Shown: positions 19,901-31,900 of the stretch, in pieces
How the letters are laid out: every line of letters starts with the position of its first letter
Numbering within the stretch: position 1 is the first letter of the stretch
Source: Gymnogyps californianus
Lineage: Eukaryota > Chordata > Aves > Accipitriformes > Cathartidae
Direction: 5' to 3'
Assembly (NCBI RefSeq): GCF_018139145.2
Contig: NC_059475.1
Span: forward strand, 6,547,437 to 6,611,436
DNA: 64,000 nt
Translations under genes and position numbers: made by a program
The notes under the pieces: model-generated
Database searches by the model: none
Told to the model about the DNA's origin: nothing
What the model saw: only the letters and a program-made list of their open reading frames with translations

Positions 19901-22900
19901 TTCCTTACCTTCCAGTTAGCACAAGGAAACACAATTCCCAGGGTAAATAATCCCAGCATGGGCCCCCCACACATCCCGTGGATGGAGAGGGAAGCCTGTG
20001 GATGCAGAGAAGAGACAGGAGCTTAGTGCAGCAGCTGGAAGGAGCGTGCGCAGTTCTGATTTCAGTCTGTAATTTTCAGTGGGAAATGGTGGGGGAGAAG
20101 GGACCAACAGTGATTTCAGTGCACAATTAAAGAGAGAATCACACTGAGTATCGTTTCCCAGCAGTGAGTAAACAGTGAAGGAGTTGGGGGATTTATGATT
20201 TTTTTTTTTTTTTTCCTAGTTATTCCTCTCAGCAGAGTGTCCACAGAAATTGTTCAGGCGATCTAACAGTCCCCAGGGCTGTCAGCATTATTTGTTCAGT
20301 TCATTGCATTTCTGTTCGTTCATGTTCAGTTCATTGCGTTTCTGAAGCAAGAGATACCTGCACAACTCCTCCCAGCAGCGATGCTGCTGCAGCCATCGAA
20401 GTGCACAGGATGCCGTATAATATACCTGGAAAAGATCAGGCAGCGAGGTTGTCAGTGCTGGTTAATAGTGTGGACGATTTCTAATTCATCTTGTGTCCAA
20501 CGTGACCAGACAGCATGGAGGAATTTGCACTTTGGGCTTTGATGTTTAAAGCGGACCATTAAGCACCCAGCAGCTTTTTGCATGAAGTCTTGCTGGATGT
20601 TTGGTTGGTTGGTTTTTCTTATGAAGCAGAACTTAGCAATGAAATTAATTTAGAAGTTATGCCTCACGTAGAAATGTTTCCATTTCTGTTGCCTTTAAGT
20701 AATGCTTTTAAAATAATCTAATGAATGAATTGAGCAATGATAAACAACATGGCTTTCTTCCTTTGACACCAGTTTTATCTTTGTGATAGACAAAACTCTG
20801 TATGTAGTAGTCTTGAGGAAAGCCAACCGAAACTCATCTTCTGTGCTAGCACACCTTGGTTTCAGAGGTAAAAATGATTTTTCTAGGTTTTGAGTGCAAA
20901 AATTAAGTAGTAAGTGGAAAAGCAGGAACAGAGAAGGTTGGAGACAGTTACAGAGACAGAGAAAGTATTGGTTTGGCTCTTCTGTGATCTTTGCCAACAT
21001 CAACAAACGGTTATGCTATTATTACAATACTTATAAAAGGGTTATGATATTGCTGCACTACTTGTAAAAAGTATCTTAAAAATTCAAAGCATTTTGGACG
21101 CTTGATATTTTGATGGTCTGTTTTTCATGTCTTTTTTGCATTTTTATTTTTCTCTGAAAAACTGAACAACTTGCTTATGCGATCCTCTAAGTTTGAATAG
21201 AAATGTCTTATTGTGCTACTATAAAATAATAATATTTAGTAATACTACTATAGAGTAATGTAATACTACTATAGAGTAATGTAATAACTACATTGATATT
21301 CCTTCTGTATTGTAAAGAAGATCCCAGAGTGTTCCCCAGTATTTTCAGTAGACAAAACTTTTCAAAGGATTTTGAGCAGTGCACCGTATAGTGCACATGC
21401 TTAATTTTACTGAAGCATCATGCTGACGTTCATCCTGAGAGTTTATAAAGGGTTATGCTCCTGTGGAGGTTTCCGAAGCACAAGTGTGTTTCTGAAGTAG
21501 TGTCTCTAGACAGTGCTCTTCACTACTCACAGAACTGCTCTCGAAGTCAGTTGAGAGTCTGAGACTCTCAAGGCTCCGAGTATATAAAATCCTGCCCTAT
21601 TTTCTCCTGTAGTCATAGCAACTGGGGGGATGGACACCTTTGCTGTTAAACAAATGGATCCCCTCTGGGGTACCTACACAAGCCTTTGCTGATCCATGTG
21701 CTCATCGTCTCGGAGAGGTTTGGGAAACCTTTCTTGACCAAGTCTTCAAAGGTAACAGTTGCTAAAGCATTGATGCTGGCAGCTACCGTGCTGTAGAAAT
21801 GGAGAAGAATGTTAAGTAAATAGGAAGCAATATAATCTGAAATAAAGTTGTATTTATAGAGAAATGCTGCCCCTTGTTCAGCACTAATCCTGTACAATGT
21901 ACAGTTCTTGAAGAAGAGTATTTTTCACATATGCTGCTGATGCTGGTGAGGTTTCTGTCCTTTCTGTGATTGCTACGGGCCCTGCTTCATGTTGGCACAG
22001 AGCAAGATAGAAACTTGTCCTAATTGACCCTTCAGTTTACCAAGCTGCAAAGACCTTCAAAATATAGGCATGTTCCAGAATAAAGATGTTACTCCCTTAC
22101 AAGTCAAAGGATGTGCAGTGACCACTAGTGATACCCTGTTCCTCCACAAAATGCCTGTTCTGTTTTCTCTTATAACTGAAAAATACAGAATAGGAATAGT
22201 GGGACTCTTTTAGCTAGGTGAGTTAATCCATATTAGGTGAATACGATCTCTGTGAATTTGTTGTGACAATATGGCAGTGCCAATATCTACAGCACAGTAT
22301 TTGGTACTCGATGCCCTTAACTGTGTTCTCTGTCTCCTGCCAGGAGCAGCCAGTGCCTTTTATGCGGGGGTTTTTTGGTTTGGGGTTTTTTTCTTTTTTT
22401 CCTGTTTTGATAGCGCTCTCTTGCTTTTTCTACAGATAAGAGTCTTTAGAAACAGCCTGTTGGAGATTGACTCTATGGCATTTGAATAATGTCACTGTGA
22501 ACTTGAATCTTCTCTCTTTCTAATGTCCTATGAAGTATCGATGTTTGGCCTGTAAAGGGTAGAAACTACAACAACATGCAGCACCTCCCTGAAGAACACA
22601 CAGTTTCTAAAACTTCTCTATTCAGACATCTCTTTTCCTAGTCTAACTCTGTTTCATGTGCAGATAGACTTCCTGAAAAGCTCTCTATCCCTAACTATGA
22701 TATTGTGGCAGTCGGGTTGAGGAAAGGCAATTTCACCATGAGCAGCTCCAAAGGTGTTTCAGGAAGCTGAGCTCTTTTATAAAGAGAACTGGTGTTTCCT
22801 CAGCTTTTGTACCCTTTTGACTGTGTTGATAATGTTATTCTAAAATGTATTTGGGATAAAAAGATACTGGAGAAGTGGAGCTAGACTTTGGCATAAATAT

Positions 22901-25900
22901 AATGTAACTCAACAAAGCACTACTGCTTCTTCCTAGAACATGCTAAGAAAAACAGCTGGGCTTTTCTTAGGGTTTCATGTTTTGACCTCATTCTGGGTCC
23001 TCAAGAAATCAGTAGTACGCAGCTAAAATGTCATTTCAGATTCACAGACCTTAGTGTTCCACTGAATGCACAGGCAACAAACAGTCCCGGGACTCCTGGC
23101 ATCGAAGAAAAAATGTCCATAACAAAATACGGCATGAGCTGGGGTAGAAGGAGCACAAGAGCAACACAAGCAATTAGTTAAGATTTTCCTGGTTAATGGA
23201 AGAGAAGTAGCTTCATATGAGCATGTTCCTAAATTTTGGGTTTGTTCCAACTAACAAGGGATGTCAGATTTTGAGCGAAGGGGGTGTCATTTGGCAGAAG
23301 TGGTCAATCAGATTAATACTGCAGGAGTGCCAGAATAGAGATATTCTAGCCCTGATTTGGCAACCACTTTAGCGCCTGAGCACTGAAAGGACGTAAAGCA
23401 TCCTGCAAAACTTAAACTGTCTCTATACGTGCTATGTCTGGGCCCAAAGCAGCTCCTTATTATAATAATGGGTGTCTGTACCTGATCAGGTGCTGAAATG
23501 AAATCAGCAGTCCAAGGGTCACAACTCTTGTAATGAGAGTACATCACCAAACCGCAAAATACTGCACACACCAGGACTGTCCAAAGTCCCAATAAATTCA
23601 GGTAAAGTGCCCTAGAACAAAGGAGAGAAACTCTGTTTAATACAAGATAAATATAGAAAAGCTGTTACAAGTTAGTTATTTCTAACTTTTTAGGGAGACA
23701 CCTTAATCAAAGCTAGCTATATAATTTCTTAAAGGCATCACCAGGATAAGAAACTGTATGTAATACTGATTTCAAAAAAACATGGAAAAATACAGCCTCT
23801 TTATGCTATAGGGCAAGGATAAAGGTTCTAGGTAACTCTGTACAGCTGGAAGAGACCAGTAACTTGTACGCAGAACGAGCTGCACAGAGCACTGGGTCAC
23901 TCCCTCCTGTCCCCTGTAAGAGCTGATTTTTTCTGTTGGGAGTTGTTGTTCCTGTTCTCCCTTTAAGCCACGCAGAGTATTATTTTGCATGGATTCTGTC
24001 GTGGATGTGATGTTGCCATGCAAAGTAACGCACCTGGTTATTTTTCACGAGTCCATGAAACGGACGTGGGTGACAGCATCTGCTGGGGAGGCTGTGTGGC
24101 TGCGGTTCAGCAGTCCTGCAGCTCCTGAGAGCTGCCAGATTTTATACAGCCTGCGTTGTGTTTGGACATCACCTTACGCAAGGTCTCTTGCTAGGGCCAG
24201 TTCAAAGCTGTTGCTACTGGGACCCGAAGGTCTTTCAGAACTTGTTACTAGTGATGTTCTCACTGTTGTGGCTTCCAAACAGTTTTCAGAGACTGAATTT
24301 TCTAAAAATCAAAAAAGCTATCTGTTTGAAGAGGGAAAAAGTTACCAACTTCATGCTTTAGCCAAGTGGGCAAGCAATTAGTGCTAGGCGTATGAAAAAA
24401 ATCTGGTTGTTTAGTAAAATGTGTGTCTAGCTATGCACATACTAATGCTGAACTTGAGGAAGGTAGCAGGCTGGAGACCTATATGTCTATATTGTAAATT
24501 TTCGCTTGGTTCTTTACCATTGATTCTAATTATTCTTATGCTGTAGAATTTTAATAACTTAATTATTTATTGATTTTATTTTATTTAGATAATACCTTGT
24601 ACTGTAGTGCCCCATTAAATCAGTAACCACTTTTAATACAATACAACATAAATACAATTCCAATAAATACATTTTTCCAATAAAGCTGTAGATGGCACAA
24701 CTTCTATGTGGGCGTCTTTTCCAAACTCTGCTTCCGAGGATTAATTTGGCAGCCTGACCCCAAATTAATAAGCTGCAAGAGGTAGATAGCTACCCGTTTT
24801 TCTTTCTGCATTTACTTAGGTCATTTAGGGCCAGAGGGAGTAAGACTGCCAGAGTAAAATTAGCTTACTACTACCCAATGGGATCCTGATATTTATTTAA
24901 CATAACTGACAAGCGTAGCATAGTTCCACATCAGTATGTTTGGTTGCTAGAATAGGTTAATGACAGGTAACTTACAGTTTAGCATGCTTTTCCGTTTTGC
25001 AAGAAATGCACCTCTGTATGGTGGACTGATTAACTCCATAGAGCCCTAGCCATGTAAATGTTCCCCCAATAACAATTGTCCAAAAGGTATGTCGTCTCAA
25101 AGGATCGACATCAAAGCTAGAAGAGAGAAAGAAGCAATTCAGTTCACTTATTTAAACACATGTTTATTTAGCAAGAGGTAGGTGATTTTTCAGAACTATA
25201 TGGTATGTCCTACCCTCTGAATCAGAGGTACTGCACAGGTAATACTATTTTCCAGCACAGACAACATCTAATGTGTTTACATTTGGAAGGTTTTTTTTAC
25301 TTTTATATTGGAACACATTACTATCAAGTCAGGATAAACGTCTATCATGCAGACTCAGTCAGAGGACCAATTAATTGAGATAAATCACATTTATAAGGCT
25401 GCTTATGCTCAGATTTCAGATCTGTGTCATGTTGCAGCAACAGACCTGCAAGCCATCCTGCTGGGACCCCGTCCTCCGCAAGGACCAAAGCCACTTACTA
25501 AACTCGAAAAATCCTCCAAACTCTTAGTTACATCATCATGATATGTTATTTCCTTTACAAGAAATTGCTTCAGCTGCAGTGTTATCTTTTTTAATAATGA
25601 AATTTCATTACTCGGTAATTCTAACCAGTACAAGTACATCTTTCTGTCTTGCATCTGTCGTCTTTGCAATTCTGCTAATCTTGACAGGTATAGCAGATAC
25701 GTTTGACCTTGCTGCTGGATTCTGTCAGTGACTTGCCTTGATCAATGAACTTTTCAGTCAATGCCACAAACAGCCAAAGGAAGGTCAGTTTTCTACCCAG
25801 TGCGCTGGTACACCATTGCTAGCTGCTGTGGTGAGTGTGCTTAAAACGAAGTGCCAGTTTTATGAATAGAAAATGAAAGATATATACAATTGGAAGGAAT

Positions 25901-28900
25901 AATTGGGCTGCGTTTGCAGCTACACAAAGAAAAATGGCAAAGCTTCCTGTCAGTTCAGCAGGGCTTTGATTTCTTCAAAGAGGGTGACAGAAAGAGGAGT
26001 TAAGCTCTCCTGAAGGTCAACTGCATTCCCAAGAACTGAAGAAATAGGGAATGGACTTCTCTGAGTCACCGAGGTTGTTCACTAGTAGTATAATAACAAG
26101 TCTGAGTATTTTTGGCTTGGTGACGGTAGGGTTTCTAAACATTAAATATACAAAAAGAAAAGGTTTGCACCATTTGTTTCTTACTCAAATATGTTTAGTC
26201 GTGATCCTTCATAGGCATCTTCCCAGACCTTGGTCGATCCACCGTTCAGAGTAGTTCCTCGAATCAAAACAGTCATGAAGCCAACCACCATGACAATCAT
26301 TTGAAATGCATCTGTCCAGACAACAGCTTTTAATCCTCCCTAAAACAAACAGAAACTATATGCTCTCATCTTCTTTCCTGTTGTTCAACTACAGCAAAAG
26401 GTAAAGACCCCTTATTTCAGGAGCTCAAGAGCTGTATGTATAGCATCTAGCAAATCAGGACTCTTCTTAAACTTCGTATTCTCCCATGAAGGTTGTATTT
26501 TTGCTGGTCAGAAAATGACACAGCCTAAATGGTTTGTCCACAGTCATATGAGAATATTTGACCTCCAGTTAAATGCTCTTTTTCTGCCTCCTTTGTATGC
26601 ATTTGAAGAAGATATCATGGTGTGGAACAAAAGCTTAGGGAATACAAGCTGGCCTGTTTGTACTTCCCATAGCACTCTGTACCCTTCTCAGAGCCCAGTG
26701 GTCCACAATTAGCCCGACACAGAAAAATAGCTCCAGCAAGTTTGCGGTTCAGCTTTCTCCATAGCTACTTTCATATTGGATCAAATCTGTGCTAGAGCAA
26801 CATAATAAGTGTTTTCAACAAGGGTGGACTGAAATATTGAAAAAAATCATTAGTGGTAATGAGAACAGAAATTAGGTTGTGTCCTGAGCCCCAGGGCTCT
26901 GCCACTTCCACTGCGATGTTTATCTTTTTTGTAATCCGGAGTCTCGTGTTGCTTCCACTCAGAAGCAAAGCTCTCTATGACCTGTTGATTGTCCTTCCTA
27001 GGTTCTATCACTCTGTTCTTGATCTGGGGTGACACCAGAGGCACATTTTTCATTACAATGTTTTTCAGCCTATAACTTGTAAAAGATAAGAATCATCATC
27101 TTCTCAAAAGATTTAGTATGGCAGGGGAAGGTTATCGCCTCCTTACCTGGACTCTGCCTCAAGCTGTCTGGTTTAAACCTTGAGACGTACAGCAGAGGAT
27201 TTGAGAGGAAATATTTTTTTCTCCAAATAGACTTACTTATACCACAGAGTCTAATAGAAATTTATGTTCTCCTACTTTAAACTTCAGTCACTCAGACTGT
27301 ATTTAGAAGCCGCCCTTCTGCAATAGCCTGTCATGTATAAAGGATGGTTGAATTAACAGTCTGTGTTCCAGCTGTTCGGTTATGCCTGTTACGTACCAGA
27401 GTGCAATAGAAAGTGCAGACAATTCCTGTTGCAACTACAGAGCCCCAGAGATCAAATCCAGTGACTGTGAAACCAAAGAAAACCAAATGGTTAGCGAAAT
27501 GGAGGTAGGTCGTCTGGATGGTAACAGAAAAGCTATGATCCTTTAGCCTTAGAAAGATGGGAGTAATTATTAATTTTAATCTTTTGTGTCTATTAGGAGC
27601 TCTGCTGGATTGCTCAGGTTTCTTAACACTACTGGATACTGTTTTGCATTGTTACTTTCTTGCAAATTGGATTTAACTGACTTTCAAGCGTGCAAAAGTA
27701 ATATGTAAGAAGAATAATTGCACAAAGCAAAAACATCATTCTTATGGGACACAGCTTTATAAGCAATGCTTTCCTTCTGTTCTTAGTCCAGAATTTTCTC
27801 TTGAGAAATAAAGTTCTTCAGAGATTTCCAAAAAATCCTAAGAAAAAAAAAACCAACCCCAAACTAAATTCCATTCCCTGCAACTAGGAACAGTTTAACG
27901 CTAAAATATGCTGCATTAAAACAATTTTTCATGTTCATTTTACTTCATAAAGTTACTTTACACAAGATGTACAAATTTCAGTTTGGCTTATATTGAAGTC
28001 TCCCCCACCGGGCATAGTTTGTGAGGGCAAATCTATTTGTAAAGGTTCTCTTATTGGCAAAGTTAGTATGGCCTAATAACGAACGTGAACTGTCACGTAA
28101 AATTCAGTTGAGCTCCAGAAGAAGGAAGCTCGGCACTGTGTGAGAGGTGGGATTGGGCAAACTGGATGCAACTCAGATGACAAACAATGCAAAGAGCCTC
28201 CCAATCAATTTTGGTGAAATCAGGAGTTGAGCCACGGTGATTCCCTATGCCCTATGGCAGTAAAATTACTAATCCCATCTATCATGATGGATGCTGTATG
28301 CCTGGTTTGCAAAGATTAATTAAAGAAGCGTGCGGACAGACAGCAGCACAGCATTCAGCTCCGGCTACAGGGAATGGAGTTATGCCCATGGGAACCTGAA
28401 CAGGGGAGACAGGGAAGGGGGGAATCAAAGTACAGAGTACGGTCTTGGGTCATCAGCTTGTACTGTGAACTTTGTCAGGATGTTGAGAAACTGTTCGCTG
28501 CTAACCTCTTCAGGTGGTTACTGAGTGCAAAGGAGAGCAGAACAGCGAACGCGAGGCCCCTGCTAACGTACTGGTGCGAGAGAGAGATCTGGGGGGTCAG
28601 AAATGCAGAGCTACGAGGTGCAGGCAAAAACCTTTTTACAGAACTTTTGAGGAATTTTTTTTAGACTTATTCTCCTCACTTTGTTTATTCTGATTGTCTT
28701 GTGGTGTGGTTATTTGGGGTAGCCATGTAGTGCGGCATGGGAACTCACCTTGGTTGAGTGCCAGTGATGGAGCATAAACCACTATTCCTGTGTAAAGGAT
28801 CTGAAGGAGAAAAAGTTCATGAAAAAAACATGTATGTGAATGTTCAGTGATAAGGCTTCTATTTAGAGTGGGGCTCAGAGCAAAATACCAGATCTAGGGG

Positions 28901-31900
28901 TTTCTTTAGATCAGCTTGTATTGTATATGGCTTTCTGTTTCAGCTTTTACAAAATAAAAATCTTTGATTTAATTCTTTTCTGCTGGAAGGACCATTATCT
29001 GTCTTGGTATTACTTATTTCATCCATTGCTAAGATGACTAGATGGCAAAAATATCCTAGTCAAATGGAAAGAGGAGTTCTCAGGAAAACACGAACAGTGA
29101 CGCAGTGATAACTTGGATTGATCTTGGAAATTAAACTTCCCTTGTTCCATTCAATCCCTTTCAAAGTAGCTGACTCAATGCCCTTCATGTGTATGTTCTG
29201 ACAGAACTGAGGGAGAAACAAAGCCTGGAAGTTAATAAGCATTCAAATCTATTGCTAACAGTTTTGGAATTAATAAAATGGAATTAATGTAGAAAGAAAT
29301 GTCTGCCAATGTCTCAAGCCTTTCCATCAAATACATAACTAATGTAATCTTTTGAGAAACTTGGTGAAGCTTTAAACCAAAGGGCAAAAAAGCTATTTGA
29401 TGTCTACAACGGTGCTTTGGGTGGCTCCTTAAGTTTGGTTTCTTTTGGTAAAGTAAGTAGGTAAAGTTAAGTAGTAGCAGTAAAGTGGTGTTTTGGGGGG
29501 TAAGTAAAGCTAGTCTCTGCTCAACCTCTCCGTCCAAGAGCCAGGAGTGTTATTTATTTTATCTGCACACACAGGGGGGTGGACTGGCTAGTCAGTGTTT
29601 TATGGTGATGCAGAGCAGTAGACAAATGTGGAGTCTGCACACACTAGGCAGAGGTTTCTGCCCTGTGGGCTGCTGGGCTTAGTCGCTGGGACCTGGCGCT
29701 GGGAGCAGCCCTTGCCACGTGCAGCTGCTTTGCAATGGGATAGCCTCACCCCGGTGTTGTAAATGGGTAGCTGGTGAACTAAATGTACCCAGTACAGCTC
29801 GTCTAGCTTCTCAAGAAAGACAGAATCCACTCAGTTGGAAAGAGAGAGGCTTCAAGGGAACATAAGGAGACCAAGAATTTGAGAAGCTGTGAGAGTTCAG
29901 CACAACATCCAAGTGTTAAAGACAACAAAAATGGCATTTATAATCCTAAACAGGAGAAAGCTAGAAAGTTAGGAAAGCAACCATTCCTTCTTTTTAACAT
30001 TCACAGTCCAAGTGAAAAAATTAAGAAAAAAGAGTACTCATTAAACCATCTCATTATAAAAAATGCGCAGCCTGAGACTAGTCCATCAAAATAAATGTTG
30101 AGTGAAATTAGCATAAACAAAGAGTCAATGTCTTCTTACCGTCTGCAGGATGTAGATCAATGTTGCAGCAAGACGGACAATCTTGTTAAATCTTAACTCC
30201 AAATACTAGGAAAAAGAGGAATCTCAGTAAATTGCACATGTAGCGTCTGTGACACAGCTATTAACCTTCTGTTTGCCCTGCGTGACAGCTTGCTGTGCAA
30301 GTAAAATTACTGGCAGCTGGCACTACTGCTATGAGTAATGAACAGGAGAGCATGATTGTTATTACACATAGCGATAATTACATTTAAGAAATGTTCTCAT
30401 CAGTAGCATGTACTGGAAGTTATGAGTTGGGTTGCAGTAATCAGTATCTGGAAAAGAAACTTCAACTTCAAATGAAAGTATGTTCCAACTATATGAAGAG
30501 GAAACTTGAGGTCATCTCTAGGAGAAATAGCATAGTTTGACTCCTGTAGTGACAAAAGTGGTGGTGGAGCAGATGGAGAAGCAGCAACACAGAGTTTCAC
30601 AGTGCCTGAGCTAAGCTGGCTTTCTCACTTGCTCTGTCCCAGTCTAAAGCCAAATCTGCACATCATCAATATGGAGAGGCAAGTGGGGTTCTTACGGACT
30701 TCCAGGTGGATGTAGAGAGATGTTCCCAGTTACCACACAACTGCAGAGGTGAGCAGATCTCTAGCCCCAAAAGCCCAGATTTTAAGCCCAAGTCACCACC
30801 TGGAGTCTCTCTGTAGAGTTGACCAAAAACACTAAATCTGTGTTGCTAACCCTGTGGCAGCCTCCCACGCAGCCTTGGGTGGGCTGGGGCTCTCCCTGGG
30901 CCATAGTCCGGTGCGCTCCCCAGCAGACACCAGGCACAGGCTGTACAAGTCTTCTCTCTTCTACAAGCCTCTAGGCATAGTACTTCCAAAGCAGCTGCTT
31001 TCTTATTAATTTTGTTCATGTTCATCTTTCTTGTGTCTCTTGCATAACAAACCCCACAGTCTGCCATACAAATAAATAGCTAATTTATGTAACTTGACTT
31101 GTTTCTAAAAATAATTCATGAAGCCAGCAGAGTCATCTTTCCAGCATGCTTGAAGGGACTCTTTGGCTACAACGACGCCTTCAGTAGTTCAGATAAGAAA
31201 AGTAATTCATTCTCTGATCTTGCATCAAAACCAGCTAGAAAATTCAGTTACTTGTGGCAAAGGGAATAGATGGTCAATTTTACTTTTTTCCAACCTGTAA
31301 CTGAAATATTTCCAAATAACCAGGAACAGCTGTTTGACCAAAGCCCCTCCTTGGGTTTGGGCTTAGAGAACATGAGCAGCCTTTCTGTTACCAGGAAGCT
31401 CCTTGTGAACTAACCTGGCTTTCTTCATCCTATTCTTGCTTAGTTGAAACTGCCCACACACAGGAGCGACCAAATTTGCGGCGGTTGATTAAAGTGACTA
31501 AAAGGCTATTCCCAAATGCTCAATAGCTGCCCTATGGGTGTGCAGATAAGGGCTGCACACAGTGCCCCTAGCAATAACATCACAAGGACTACCAATTATT
31601 TTTATTTTTTTTAACTACTGAACTGTTGTATGAAGAAAAGAATGTGTTCCAGGAGGAATGCCAGGCAAAAACTCTAGAAAATTCAGAGGTCGTTCATTTC
31701 ATTTGCTAGAGAATCCCTGAATTCATTCTCCAGCCCTGACTTTTTTTTTTTTTGAGACCTGCCATCTTCTTCCTTTTTATCATTTCCTCCCGCCTCAGCT
31801 TTTTAGATATCAAATTGACCACTTTTATAGTAAATTGGACCAAACTGCCAGATCTAGACCAAGTTTGAATTGGATAATACCGAATTTTGTTCTTAAAGTC

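Noticed and set aside
23989..24381. 130-codon plus-strand open frame in SLC5A12 intron 6
   Set aside because: It is antisense to the gene, overlaps a minus-strand frame and has no motif. Likely chance.
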